Made by a program: the position numbers and the translations under genes. From Candidatus Hydrogenedentota bacterium (GTDB lineage Bacteria > Hydrogenedentota > Hydrogenedentia > Hydrogenedentales > CAILVY01): a stretch of 64,000 nucleotides of DNA. The notes under the pieces are model-generated. The model saw nothing but the letters and a program-made list of their open reading frames with translations, made no database searches and was not told where the DNA came from. The DNA is taken from NCBI GenBank assembly GCA_903837785.1, contig CAILVY010000192.1, positions 1-64,000 of the forward strand, in the 5' to 3' direction. How positions within the stretch are numbered: the first letter of the stretch is position 1; every line of letters starts with the position of its first letter. Shown here piece after piece: positions 37,365-45,496 of this stretch.

Positions 37365-38492
37365 TCACTTGGCGCTCGTGTTCTTCCTGGAGACCTTGCC
37401 GGAAGCCTTTGGCGTGCTCTTGGCGGCCGGCTTCTTCCCGGCAGAGGCCTTGGCCGGGGACTTGACCGAAGACTTCGTTGCCGCCACCGGCTTCTTGCTC
37501 GCCGCGCTTGTGGCGGCCGTCTTCTTCGTACTGCTGGCGGCCGTGGAAGGCTTCTTGCCGGCGGCTTTCGAGGTCGCGGCGCTCTTGCCGGACGACTTCA
37601 CGCTTGCCTTCTTCACTGCGGTCTTGTCCGGCGACTTGGAGGCGACTTTCTCGGGGGCTTTCTTTGTGGCCGCCTTGGCCGGGGCGGTCTTCGCGGTCTT
37701 CTTCGCCGCAGACGCCTTTCCGCTGCTCGTGGCGGGAGCTTTCGCCGTGGACTTCGCCGGCGTGGCGCTCTTCGCGGCGGGTTTCTTGGCCGCCGGCCCC
37801 TGTTTCACGGCCGAGGCGGCCGTGACGGACTTCGGGGGCGTCGATGGCACCTTGGCGATTTCGACGCCTTCTTCAGGGAGGAAGGGGGTTGGGTTGACGG
37901 CCTGGCCGTCGTGCCGAATCTCGTAGTGGATGTGCGGCGTCGTCGCGTTCCCGGTCTGCCCCGCGCGGGCGATGACCTCGCCCCGCTCGACGACCTGGCC
38001 CGCTTCCGCCAGCATCTCGTTCAAATGGGCATACGCCGATTCATATCCGTTGCCGTGGTCCACGACGAGAATCTTCCCGTAACTGCCCTGGCGCATCGCC
38101 TGTTTCACGCGTCCGGAGGCCGCAGCCACCACGGGCGCATTCATCGTCGCCTTGATATCCACCGCGCGGTGGAACTGTCCGGGACCGCCCCGACGCCGTC
38201 CCCGCGGGCCGTAGCCAGAGAGGATGCAGTGCCTGTCTTCCTTAACCGGCCATAGACAGGGGACATCCGGCTCGGGCAGCTTCGGGGCTTCCGCCGTGGG
38301 CTGGGCCTCGGCGACTGGAGCGGGGGCAGGTGCCGCGACAGGGGTTTCCGCTTTCGGCGGCGGCGCAGGTGTGAAAAGTGCGGTTTGTAGCGGACAGTGC
38401 TCCGCGATGCGGGCGCACCCCGGGGCCAGTATGATGGCGCTCAACCCCGCGAGGAACATCAGAAACGCTGTAGCCCGGTGCATATCGCCCAT
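37365..38492 (-). CDS. M23 (LytM) peptidase lipoprotein with long histone-like basic tail
   Basis: A 375-residue lipoprotein (lipobox LAPGC near residue 26) with a Pro/Ala linker and an M23 metallopeptidase domain at about residues 80-205. Its zinc ligands are visible: HRAVD (HxxxD) and HIHYE (HxH). The remaining 165 residues are nearly all Lys, Ala, Ser, Thr and Pro in repeats such as KKPAAKS and AAKKTAK, like histone H1. M23 enzymes cut peptidoglycan cross-links; the polycationic tail could bind teichoic-like acids, LPS, peptidoglycan or extracellular DNA. A start four codons further in (MHRATAF) is possible. Confidence 0.85.
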   Translation of the reverse strand: MGDMHRATAFLMFLAGLSAIILAPGCARIAEHCPLQTALFTPAPPPKAETPVAAPAPAPVAEAQPTAEAPKLPEPDVPCLWPVKEDRHCILSGYGPRGRRRGGPGQFHRAVDIKATMNAPVVAAASGRVKQAMRQGSYGKILVVDHGNGYESAYAHLNEMLAEAGQVVERGEVIARAGQTGNATTPHIHYEIRHDGQAVNPTPFLPEEGVEIAKVPSTPPKSVTAASAVKQGPAAKKPAAKSATPAKSTAKAPATSSGKASAAKKTAKTAPAKAATKKAPEKVASKSPDKTAVKKASVKSSGKSAATSKAAGKKPSTAASSTKKTAATSAASKKPVAATKSSVKSPAKASAGKKPAAKSTPKASGKVSRKNTSAK

Positions 38493-38698
38493 GGCGTTTC
38501 TCCCGGCGCCCCGTTCGCCTCGACGTACGGGGTGCGGTCGGCGGCCGGCCAGACATGCGCCTCGGGCGCAGTCCAGTCGAACGAACCCTCTTTCAGATTG
38601 TTTCCGGGCGCGTACTTTCCCAAGCGGGCGCCCTGGGTGTGGAAGCGGCCCTCAGAACCGCCTCCAAACTTCCGATGGGGGAATCTTGGACAATAGAC

Positions 38699-38726
38699 GG
38701 GGTAAAAATCAACTACTTTTTTCCCC
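38699..38726 (-). terminator. Stem-loop directly after the sialidase/SGNH stop codon
   Basis: GGGG-T-AAAAA (38699-38708) pairs with TTTTT-T-CCCC (38717-38726): nine pairs with one mismatch around an 8-nt loop. It begins two bases past the TAA at 38728-38730. It lacks a strong U-tract afterwards, so it may act as a weak terminator or 3'-end protector. Confidence 0.35.
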
Positions 38727-38727
38727 C

Positions 38728-40470
38728 TTAGCGCAGGAGTCCCGGAATGACGCCGAGGAGGGCGTCCGCGATAAGGCGGTGCCCGAAATCGTTCGGGTGG
38801 ACGCCGTCCAGGGTGATCTCGCTGTAACTGTGCTTGTGGGCGTAGTCCTGGAGCAGGGTGAAGACGTCTACGAGCGGCGTCTTTTCCGTCTCGGCCACCT
38901 TCCGAACCGCCGCGAGGTACGCCGGGAGCAGGGCGTTGTGCCCGTCCACCTCGTCCGGGCGGTACGGCGGCTTGCCGTAGAGTTCGCGTTCCTTCGCGGT
39001 CCACGAGCACGGATTGGGCGTCATCAGGATGGCCTGCCCGCCCTGTTCACGCAATTTCGTCACAAAGTAGCGCAGGTTCTCCTCGAAGGCCGCCGCAGCT
39101 ACCCGTGCTTCAGTGGCGCCCTTCCAGACGTCCACGGCCGCGTCATTCAGTCCGTAGTAGATCGTCACGACGTCTGGCTTCCGCGCGAGCACGTCGCGCT
39201 CGAAACGCTCCCGCGCCGAGGGCGTGGACTCGCCGCCGACGCCCGCATTGGTCACCTTCGCCTGTATCCCGTGACGCGGCAATTCCTCTTCGAGCAGCCT
39301 GCCGAAGATGCGCAGCGGGCCGCGGGCGGCCGTGGTGGACTCGCCCAGGAGCACAATCGTCGCATCGCGTTGCTCGATCAGCCACGCCGGGCTGAAGCGC
39401 GCCAAGCGCACGTCGCGTCCGCCGGGCACATCCTGCTGCCAGACGGCCAGCAGCGTCCCGTCCGCGGCCTGATCACACGAGGGATAGGACGCCTGGCCGC
39501 CGGTATAGGGAAAGCCGATATCGCGGGGCCGGGTCCACGTCCTGCCGCCGTCAAACGATGCGGCGGCGCAGAGCGGGAACCGCTCCGGCGCGTTGTCCCA
39601 GACGGCGAGGATGCCCGTGCGCCCGTCCCGGTTGAAGCGTGTGAGTGCCGCGGGCGCGTTCGTGCCCGCCAGCGGGCTGGGTTGGATGCCGGTCCAGGTC
39701 TGGCCTTCGTCCGTGCTGCGCGCCTCATAGAGATGGGTTGACCCCGTCCGCATCAGCATGTAGATCGAACCGTCCTCGAGTTCCACGAGGGCCGGTTCGT
39801 CCGTGCCCGAGACCGCGCCTCCGGCCACCTTCTCGTAGTCGGCATGCGTGTCGCCGCCGTTGGTCCAGATGAGGCCGTTGTCCGTCGATCGCATCACGCC
39901 CGCGCGCAGGTCCATTTGTCCTTCGCTTTGCAGCGCCTGGCCCTGCTCGCACAGCACATCCCACGAGTAGCCGAAGAGCAGCGTGCCGGATTTCAGCCGC
40001 AGGGCGCGGTGGCACTTGCCGCAGGTATAGCGGTGCTTCATCGGGATCTCATACGGGGCGGACCACGTGCGGCCGCTGTCCTCGCTGCGGATGCACCACG
40101 TGGCCGACGTGCGGATGCCCTGCGCGAAACTCACGGTCGTGCACGTAACCAGCACCCGGTTCTCCGACACGGCAATGGCCGGGTCGGCATCGAGCAGGCC
40201 CGGATGATCGATCAGCACCTGCGCCTTGCCCCAGGAACACCCACCGTCGCCTGAGAACGCCCCGACCACGGCAAAATCGTCCGAGCCCTGCGGATAGCGC
40301 CCCCACGTGGCCAGCACGCGCCCGTCCGCGAGGCACGCCATGGAGGGCAGCGCGTGCCCGAACCCGTCTTCGTGCGAGGCAATCGTGGACTGCGCAAAGA
40401 ATGCGTAGTCTCCCGCCGTGCCTTCCCCGGCGCACAACAACAATCCGATGGCCGCAATGAGACTCGTCAT
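38728..40470 (-). CDS. Exported sialidase-type BNR protein fused to SGNH hydrolase
   Basis: 580 residues from ATG 40470 (GGAGGG upstream), with a signal peptide ending near EGTAG. The N-terminal 360 residues are a sialidase-like beta-propeller with four Asp-boxes (SEDSGRTWS, STDNGLIWT, STDEGQTWT, SFDGGRTWT). The C-terminal 210 residues are an SGNH/GDSL esterase: block I is LLGESTTAA, block II GVGGES, block III GLNDA and block V DGVHPNDFGH. Ser, Gly, Asn, Asp and His are all present. A plausible role is removal of acyl groups and terminal sugars from the same glycan. No FRIP motif was identified, so true sialidase activity is unsure. Confidence 0.8.
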   Translation of the reverse strand: MTSLIAAIGLLLCAGEGTAGDYAFFAQSTIASHEDGFGHALPSMACLADGRVLATWGRYPQGSDDFAVVGAFSGDGGCSWGKAQVLIDHPGLLDADPAIAVSENRVLVTCTTVSFAQGIRTSATWCIRSEDSGRTWSAPYEIPMKHRYTCGKCHRALRLKSGTLLFGYSWDVLCEQGQALQSEGQMDLRAGVMRSTDNGLIWTNGGDTHADYEKVAGGAVSGTDEPALVELEDGSIYMLMRTGSTHLYEARSTDEGQTWTGIQPSPLAGTNAPAALTRFNRDGRTGILAVWDNAPERFPLCAAASFDGGRTWTRPRDIGFPYTGGQASYPSCDQAADGTLLAVWQQDVPGGRDVRLARFSPAWLIEQRDATIVLLGESTTAARGPLRIFGRLLEEELPRHGIQAKVTNAGVGGESTPSARERFERDVLARKPDVVTIYYGLNDAAVDVWKGATEARVAAAAFEENLRYFVTKLREQGGQAILMTPNPCSWTAKERELYGKPPYRPDEVDGHNALLPAYLAAVRKVAETEKTPLVDVFTLLQDYAHKHSYSEITLDGVHPNDFGHRLIADALLGVIPGLLR

Positions 40471-40758
40471 GGCGTGTTTCCCTCCGTTCCGCCCATGAGA
40501 CTCCGCCACCCGCCGCAATGTCAACCCCCCTGCGCCCTCACCCTGAAATCCATCGCCGAGTCCGCTCTGGCGCTTGCACTGGCAGAGCATTCCTGAACTG
40601 GCGCATAGTCATGTTTGGGTGCTCTGAAAACTTGAGCTGAGTGCTCTAGGTCAGCTAATGTGGCTGAATAGGGAGGTGATCAGCTTTCCCGAGAACCTCC
40701 ACTTGGGTTGAATCCGAAATGGCAGATACATTCCATATTACAAGGAAGGAGTCGGTGC

Positions 40759-41757
40759 ATGTTGGCAAGGAATGATGGAGTCTGGCCGATGGTATTAGTG
40801 GGCTGGCGTTCCAAGGGCGACGAACTCCTTGAGGCTATTCGGAAAGGACAGGTGGACATCTGGACAGGAAAACTGCACGTCAGAAAAGGGGCGCGTTTCC
40901 TGGCTCTTCTCGAGGATGGTACCGTGCTCGCATTGGGCGAAGTGTCGGGAGTTCGCGGGAATCTTCACGACCTGAGTCTGGACGCTGTGGTGTGCGACGT
41001 AAACGCCGATATCGCCCTGCCCGCCGATCTTGTTGACAAAGTTCGGGCCGTGCCACGTTCGTACCTAAAGGGGCCTCTGAGTGCTTTCATTCTTCCGCCG
41101 GACAAGGAAGACGGCGTCTTCACGATGTCCTGGTTCAACCAGGCAACGGACTTCGTCCGTAGGTCGCTCAGGTCAGGCACAGATGGCAGCGGTGGCTCAA
41201 GACAGATATTGCCGCAGCCAACGGCAAACCCGGCGGCAGACAACAATGAGCCGAGTGATACCCCCGAGCAGAATGAACGCGAGTCCCTGCTGAAGAGTTG
41301 GATTCCTCCGCTGCTGCAAGGTTTGTTAGCCGATCATGTCCGTTCGGATAAGTGGGAATTGCTGGTGGCATACGGCTTCCGGGCCTTGGGCTGCCAAGTG
41401 AACATGCAAGGCCAGAAGGAATCGGGAAAGGCCGTTCCAGATTGCGTCGTACGCCACACGTCAGCCGCTGGACAGGTGATCCAACTGGTAGTGGACGCCA
41501 AAGCAGGACATTGGAATGGCGCGGTGGATGATATCCGCGCCATGCGAGACTATTTGGATGTATCCACGCCGTATTCCTATCCATTGTTTGTTGCCAATAT
41601 CGTAGGGCCCGATGTACAGGAGAAATTGCGTCAGCACCTCATGCATGGGAAGACCGCTAGGGCAATTTCCGGTCATGATCTAGCCTTGTTGATCATGCAG
41701 CGCCTGACCGATCCCAGTTTTGACGTCGGTTCAGAGCTTCGCCGGATCTTCCTCTAA
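40759..41757 (+). CDS. PD-(D/E)XK nuclease-like protein on a composition island
   Basis: 332 residues from ATG 40759, which has an excellent AGGAG nine bases upstream; the longer TTG-started frame is less likely. The N-terminal part (30-150) is unrecognised. Residues about 200-290 show a restriction-endonuclease-like core: WELLVAYGFRALG (Glu), VPDCVV (Asp) and LVVDAKAG (Asp-x-Lys). Base and codon use is clearly less GC-biased than in neighbours (GTA, CTA, TTG are common), suggesting recent transfer. No methyltransferase or other defence gene adjoins it, so it may be an orphan nuclease. Confidence 0.6.
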   Translation: MLARNDGVWPMVLVGWRSKGDELLEAIRKGQVDIWTGKLHVRKGARFLALLEDGTVLALGEVSGVRGNLHDLSLDAVVCDVNADIALPADLVDKVRAVPRSYLKGPLSAFILPPDKEDGVFTMSWFNQATDFVRRSLRSGTDGSGGSRQILPQPTANPAADNNEPSDTPEQNERESLLKSWIPPLLQGLLADHVRSDKWELLVAYGFRALGCQVNMQGQKESGKAVPDCVVRHTSAAGQVIQLVVDAKAGHWNGAVDDIRAMRDYLDVSTPYSYPLFVANIVGPDVQEKLRQHLMHGKTARAISGHDLALLIMQRLTDPSFDVGSELRRIFL

Positions 41758-41760
41758 CCG

Positions 41761-41776
41761 GTACGCCTACGCGTAC
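41761..41776. terminator. Stem-loop between convergent genes
   Basis: GTACGC-CTAC-GCGTAC forms a perfect 6-bp stem with a 4-nt loop. It sits 4 bp past the nuclease-like gene stop and overlaps the stop codon of the convergent GntR gene. It could serve both transcripts as a 3' end; no U-tract is present. Confidence 0.35.
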
Positions 41777-42528
41777 AGGATTCCGCTGAACAATCCGCGG
41801 GTGACGGCGTTGGAGGCGAGGTGTTCCTCGAGCGCGCGGAGGTAGCGGACGACAGCGGCTTCGGCCATCATGGGATCGCGTTCTTCGAGGGCTTCAAGGA
41901 GGTGATGATAGGCCTTCTGTTTTTGCTCGAAATCGAGCACGGTCGCCTCGACGAGGGAGAAGAGTTTCTCGGAGATGCGTTCGAGGGTATTGAAGAGGCC
42001 GACGCACACGCGGTTGTGGGTGGCCTTGATGAACTGGCGGTTGATCTCGTTGCTCAGGTCCTTCTGCTCTGCGGCGTTGTCGCGGTGGCCCTGCCAGGTT
42101 TCCACGAGCCGCTGCAGCGTTTCGAGGTCTTCCGTGCTGCGGTGCAGGGCCGCCGAACGAACCACAAAGCGGGTGAAGTTGCCGCTGAACTCGATGACCT
42201 CGCGGAGGAAATCGAGGTTGACCGACCCGTCCTCGTGCGTGATCAGCGTGTCGAAGAGGTCCACGCCCCGGATGAATTCGATGTCCTGAACGTAGGCGCC
42301 CGAGCCACGCCAACTGCGCACGGCGCCGATGGCTTCGAGGCGCTTGATGGCCTCGCGCACAACGTTGCGGGCCACGCCAAACTGTGCGGCCAGTTCCCGC
42401 TCGGACGGCAGCTTCATGCCGGTCGAGAACTCCTGCTGGAAGATCCTCCGGGTCAGCTTCTCCGCGATCTCCTCGGAACTGGTCTGAACACTGGGGATTG
42501 ACCTCTTCTCGCTCATCTTGTGTGCCAT
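41767..42528 (-). CDS. GntR/FadR-family transcriptional regulator
   Basis: A 253-residue regulator; the ATG at 42528 has AAGGAAG upstream. The N-terminal winged helix is typical (LPSERELAAQFGVARNVVREAIKRLEAIGAV) and the C-terminal domain is FCD-like and all-helical. The usual FCD metal ligands (DxxFH) are changed to NEINRQF, so ligand binding is probably metal-free, as in FadR. It is divergent from the prepilin-like gene; two 17-bp palindromes of FadR-type form lie in the shared gap. The effector is unknown, likely a sugar acid or other carboxylate. Confidence 0.88.
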   Translation of the reverse strand: MAHKMSEKRSIPSVQTSSEEIAEKLTRRIFQQEFSTGMKLPSERELAAQFGVARNVVREAIKRLEAIGAVRSWRGSGAYVQDIEFIRGVDLFDTLITHEDGSVNLDFLREVIEFSGNFTRFVVRSAALHRSTEDLETLQRLVETWQGHRDNAAEQKDLSNEINRQFIKATHNRVCVGLFNTLERISEKLFSLVEATVLDFEQKQKAYHHLLEALEERDPMMAEAAVVRYLRALEEHLASNAVTRGLFSGILYA

Positions 42529-42633
42529 GGCGCTTCCTTCGTTCCGCGAACCTGGCACCCATTGTAGCGGATTTGCTTCACGAATGCCATGGCTGGTAGG
42601 ACCGCTTTTGTCCGACCGGATAAAGCTCAGACG

Positions 42634-42656
42634 GACATAAAACTAAGAATTATGTC
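42634..42656. promoter_or_regulatory. Palindrome upstream of the gntR gene
   Basis: GACATAA (42634-42640) and TTATGTC (42650-42656) are perfect 7-bp arms around 9 bp. It lies about 106 bp upstream of the gntR start and differs from the two FadR-type operators, so another DNA-binding protein may be involved. Confidence 0.35.
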
Positions 42657-42698
42657 TTTTGTTCGGGTTTTGAGAGCGTCACTCGCGGCTTTGGCACA

Positions 42699-42715
42699 AA
42701 GTAGTTATACCACTT
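42699..42715. promoter_or_regulatory. FadR-type operator, copy 1
   Basis: AAGTAGTTATACCACTT follows the symmetrical pattern AAGTnGTnnnACnACTT, which contains the FadR-subfamily core TnGTnnnACnA. It lies just upstream of the -35 box of the prepilin-like gene and matches copy 2 at 15 of 17 positions. Confidence 0.65.
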
Positions 42716-42727
42716 GTAAGATTCTGC

Positions 42728-42757
42728 TTGACTTGGCGGGGTGATCGGGGGTAAGAT
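42728..42757 (+). promoter_or_regulatory. Promoter of the prepilin-like gene, flanked by two operators
   Basis: TTGACT (42728-42733), an 18-bp spacer and TAAGAT (42752-42757). The predicted start, about 42764, lies inside operator copy 2, so repression by blocking initiation is the simplest reading. Confidence 0.5.
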
Positions 42758-42762
42758 GGGCG

Positions 42763-42779
42763 AAGTAGTAAGACCACTT
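42763..42779. promoter_or_regulatory. FadR-type operator, copy 2
   Basis: AAGTAGTAAGACCACTT has the same perfect outer arms as copy 1. Its centre is 64 bp from copy 1, about six helical turns, so both would face the same side of DNA and could support looping. It covers the predicted transcription start. Confidence 0.65.
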
Positions 42780-42816
42780 TAGGAAACCGCGGTCAACCCT
42801 CTGGGAGAATGGGTCT

Positions 42817-43761
42817 ATGAAACGGCACGGCTTCACGCTGATCGAACTGCTGGTCGTTATTGCGATCATTGGAATTCTGGCGGCGATCCTGCTGCCTGCG
42901 CTGGCGCGGGCGCGCGAATCGGCGCGGCGGGCCAGTTGCGCGAACAATCTCAAACAGTGGGGACTGGTTCTCAAGATGTACGCGGGCGAGTCGCCCGGGC
43001 AAAAGTATCCGCCGGAGGAGATCGAGTTGGGTTGCGGTCCGCGTCCGTGCATCGCGTTTGGCCCGCTGGTGGCGTCGGTCTATCCGGAGTATCTGACCGA
43101 CCCGGCAATTGTCTTCTGCCCCTCGGATGCGATGGACAAGGTGCAGGATCTCTACGATGCCAACGGGAAGATCATGCTGAGCGAGCGTTTTGCCGGAAAC
43201 GGGCAGCAAGGGGTCGAGGCGATTGACGCCAGCTACACCTACACGGACGTCCTGTACGACCGCTTGGATTTGAACCCCATGGGCATATCGTCGTTTCTGC
43301 TCTCGGTGATTCCGCAATTGGGCCTGAACGAGCTCGACCCCTCCATCACCCAGGGTCCGGCCCAGTTTCTGGAAGCGCTGGCCGACCTGCTGGTCCACGT
43401 TGGTCCGCATTTCCTGGCGAATGACGAGGCCGCGTTCCGCGCTGTCGTCGACCAGGATCGAACGGTTTCGGAAGGAAACGGCAACGGCGGCGGCACCACC
43501 GTGTACCGCATTCGCGAGGGGATCGAGCGATTCCTGATCACCGACATCAACAACCCGGCCGCGAGCGCCAAGGCCCAGAGCGACATATTCCTTCTCTGGG
43601 ACAATGTGTCGACGGTCATTTCGAAGTTCAACCATGTTCCCGGCGGCTGCAACGTCCTGTACATGGACGGCCACGTGACGTTCGTCAAGTATCCGGGGAA
43701 AGCGCCCATCGATCCGTTGACCGCGGGTTTCATGCACCTCTTCGATTTCCAGGGAAGTTGA
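42817..43761 (+). CDS. Type II pseudopilin-like protein with H-X9-DG motif
   Basis: 314 residues. The N-terminus [28 protein letters not shown] is a textbook prepilin cleavage/methylation site: peptidase cuts after Gly5, leaving Phe, with Glu at position +5. The globular part ends with [15 protein letters not shown], the H-X9-DG type motif of the large planctomycete/lentisphaera pseudopilin families (here ten residues separate His and Asp). Two Cys pairs may form disulfides. It is probably an envelope or surface fibre component; paralogues are usually numerous in these phyla. Controlled, by inference, by the divergent FadR-type protein. Confidence 0.88.
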   Translation: MKRHGFTLIELLVVIAIIGILAAILLPALARARESARRASCANNLKQWGLVLKMYAGESPGQKYPPEEIELGCGPRPCIAFGPLVASVYPEYLTDPAIVFCPSDAMDKVQDLYDANGKIMLSERFAGNGQQGVEAIDASYTYTDVLYDRLDLNPMGISSFLLSVIPQLGLNELDPSITQGPAQFLEALADLLVHVGPHFLANDEAAFRAVVDQDRTVSEGNGNGGGTTVYRIREGIERFLITDINNPAASAKAQSDIFLLWDNVSTVISKFNHVPGGCNVLYMDGHVTFVKYPGKAPIDPLTAGFMHLFDFQGS

Positions 43762-43781
43762 ACCCACACGCGCCGGGCCAA

Positions 43782-43811
43782 TTGACATCCCGGAAAAGCG
43801 TGTGCTGTAAT
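43782..43811 (+). promoter_or_regulatory. Strong predicted promoter of the sugar-pathway cluster
   Basis: A perfect TTGACA (43782-43787), an 18-bp spacer and TGTAAT (43806-43811, 5 of 6 consensus). It starts 21 bp past the stop of the pseudopilin gene and about 24-36 bp before the first gene of the cluster. Confidence 0.6.
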
Positions 43812-43834
43812 GCCCGAACGGGCAGTGCATTCCA

Positions 43835-44854
43835 ATGGAAATCGCCATGAAACGGGTTGTTGTCAGCAGTGGATTGAAGGAAGCCGACATTCGTCCTCCG
43901 GCGTTGATGTCGGAGTTCAAGCGGCTTTCCATTCAGGACGCATGCGAGTTCTTTGCGGACGAATCGCAGCTCGTGGAAGTGGATTGCCCCGCGTGCGGCA
44001 GTCCGGAGCGGGCGCCGGCCTTCCGGAGATATGACTTTTTGTACAACGCGTGTTCCGCGTGCGGAAGCGTATTCGTATCGCCGCGGCCGTCGGACGAAGC
44101 CCTGACGCATTATTACGCGCACTCGCGGGCAAGCCGGTTCCGGGTCGAGCATTTTTCGCGAGACACGGCCAAGGCGCGCCGCTATCACCTGCTCGCCTCG
44201 CACGCGAACTGGATGGGGCAGCTGTTTGACGAGACCGGCAACCGCGAGGCGCGAAGCTACGCCGATCTGAATTCCTATTCGCCGGAGATCTTCGACGAGA
44301 TCCGGGCGCTTGGCCTGTTCGACACGCTGCTGAGTGTCGACCCGTTGTTGCCGGTGAACGGCGGCGCGGGCACGCCGGTGCAAACCGCCGCCATGCCCGC
44401 ATTGGCGGGCGTGGGCGCCATCAGCGCGTTCGAGAAGCTGGAACATCAATTCTCGCCGTTCGCGTACATGGGCGTTGTCCGCGGCGCGCTGGCCCCGGAC
44501 GGCCTCTTCTTCTTTACGACGCGGACTATCAGCGGCTTTGACCTGCAGGTGCTGTGGGACAAGACGCCCTATATCTTCGTGCCGGAACACTTGAACCTGC
44601 TCTCGATCGAGGGCATCACCCGCCTCATCGCGCGCAGCGGGCTCGAACTTGTGGAGCTGAGCACGCCGGGGCAGTTGGACATCGAACTCGTGCGGCACGC
44701 CGTGCAGCAGGATCCTTCGATCACGCTGCCGCCGTTCCTGGAGTACTTGTTGGAGCGGCGCGATGCGCTGGCGCACGCGGACTTTCAGGAGTTCCTTCAG
44801 AAGCACCGGTTGAGTTCGCACGTGCGGGTGGCGGCAAAACGAATCAAGGAGTAG
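43835..44854 (+). CDS. Zinc-ribbon methyltransferase-like protein lacking the SAM motif
   Basis: 339 residues (ATG 43835; a second ATG at 43847 is possible). An N-terminal zinc site (CPACGSPE...CSACGSVFVSPRPSDE) is the standard start of sugar-modifying SAM methyltransferases found in O-antigen clusters. The following SAM-binding glycine-rich motif I is absent. The later parts of the fold remain: FEKLEHQFSP, GLFFFTTRTISGFD, PEHLNLLSIEG and RSGLELVELSTPG. It may be an inactive relative or use another ligand. First gene of the sugar cluster; the SIS isomerase gene starts 3 bp after its stop codon. Confidence 0.65.
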   Translation: MEIAMKRVVVSSGLKEADIRPPALMSEFKRLSIQDACEFFADESQLVEVDCPACGSPERAPAFRRYDFLYNACSACGSVFVSPRPSDEALTHYYAHSRASRFRVEHFSRDTAKARRYHLLASHANWMGQLFDETGNREARSYADLNSYSPEIFDEIRALGLFDTLLSVDPLLPVNGGAGTPVQTAAMPALAGVGAISAFEKLEHQFSPFAYMGVVRGALAPDGLFFFTTRTISGFDLQVLWDKTPYIFVPEHLNLLSIEGITRLIARSGLELVELSTPGQLDIELVRHAVQQDPSITLPPFLEYLLERRDALAHADFQEFLQKHRLSSHVRVAAKRIKE

Positions 44855-44857
44855 TGC

Positions 44858-45478
44858 ATGCACAAGCTGGCGGAGCTGTATCAGGCGGCGGGTTCGATTG
44901 AGGACTACGCGAAGGGCTATGCCCGGCGCCTCGACGAAGTATTGTCCACGCTCGACTGGGCGGCCGTCGGGCGCGCGGTCGAAGTGATCGGCGCGGCCAT
45001 CGACAGCCGGCACGCGATGTATATCGTGGCCAACGGCGGTAGCGCGGCCGTGGCGTCTCACATCGTGAACGACCTCGTGGCGGGCGGCTACATCGAAGGC
45101 CCGGCCCCGTTTCGGGTGTTTGCGCTCACGGACAACCTGGCGACCGTGACCGCGCTCGGGAACGATGCGGGGTTTGACAACATATTCGAGCGGCAGTTGC
45201 GCGTTTATTTGTCCCCGGGCGACGTGGTGCTCGCGATGTCCGTCAGCGGCAACAGCGAGAACATCCTTCGCGCGGTGGATTGTGCGAAGAGCATGGGCGC
45301 GGCAACGGTGGGCTTCTGCGGGTTCAGCGGCGGCCGGCTCGCACACGCGTGCGACGTCTCCGTGCATGCCCCGACCACGCTCGACGAATATGGCCCGGTC
45401 GAGGACATCTTCAGCGTGCTGGGCCACATTCTCTGCGGCCATCTGAGCATGCAGCGCGGCAAGTTCCTTCATCACTAG
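44858..45478 (+). CDS. SIS-domain phosphosugar isomerase, GmhA-like
   Basis: 206 residues of the phosphoheptose isomerase type (sedoheptulose-7-phosphate to heptose-7-phosphate in GmhA). Signatures are VANGGSAAVASHIVNDL, ALGNDAGFDNIF and the phosphate loop MSVSGNSENI, and the C-terminal EDIFSVLGHILCGHL carries Glu and His at the expected catalytic positions. With IMPase, CMP-transferase and dehydrogenases downstream, an acid-sugar or heptose derivative pathway is likely rather than plain LPS heptose. The symbol is withheld because substrate identity is open. Confidence 0.8.
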   Translation: MHKLAELYQAAGSIEDYAKGYARRLDEVLSTLDWAAVGRAVEVIGAAIDSRHAMYIVANGGSAAVASHIVNDLVAGGYIEGPAPFRVFALTDNLATVTALGNDAGFDNIFERQLRVYLSPGDVVLAMSVSGNSENILRAVDCAKSMGAATVGFCGFSGGRLAHACDVSVHAPTTLDEYGPVEDIFSVLGHILCGHLSMQRGKFLHH

Positions 45479-45496
45479 GCTTGGCTGGGGTTTCGA

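Noticed and set aside
38493-38727. A possible gene remnant between the M23 and sialidase genes
   Set aside because: The - strand stays open here and gives a plausible-looking sequence, but there is no start codon with a ribosome site and no recognisable family, so it is not called.
41767-42558. Longer start for the GntR gene at 42558
   Set aside because: It is a GTG without a ribosome site, whereas ATG 42528 has AAGGAAG at good spacing.
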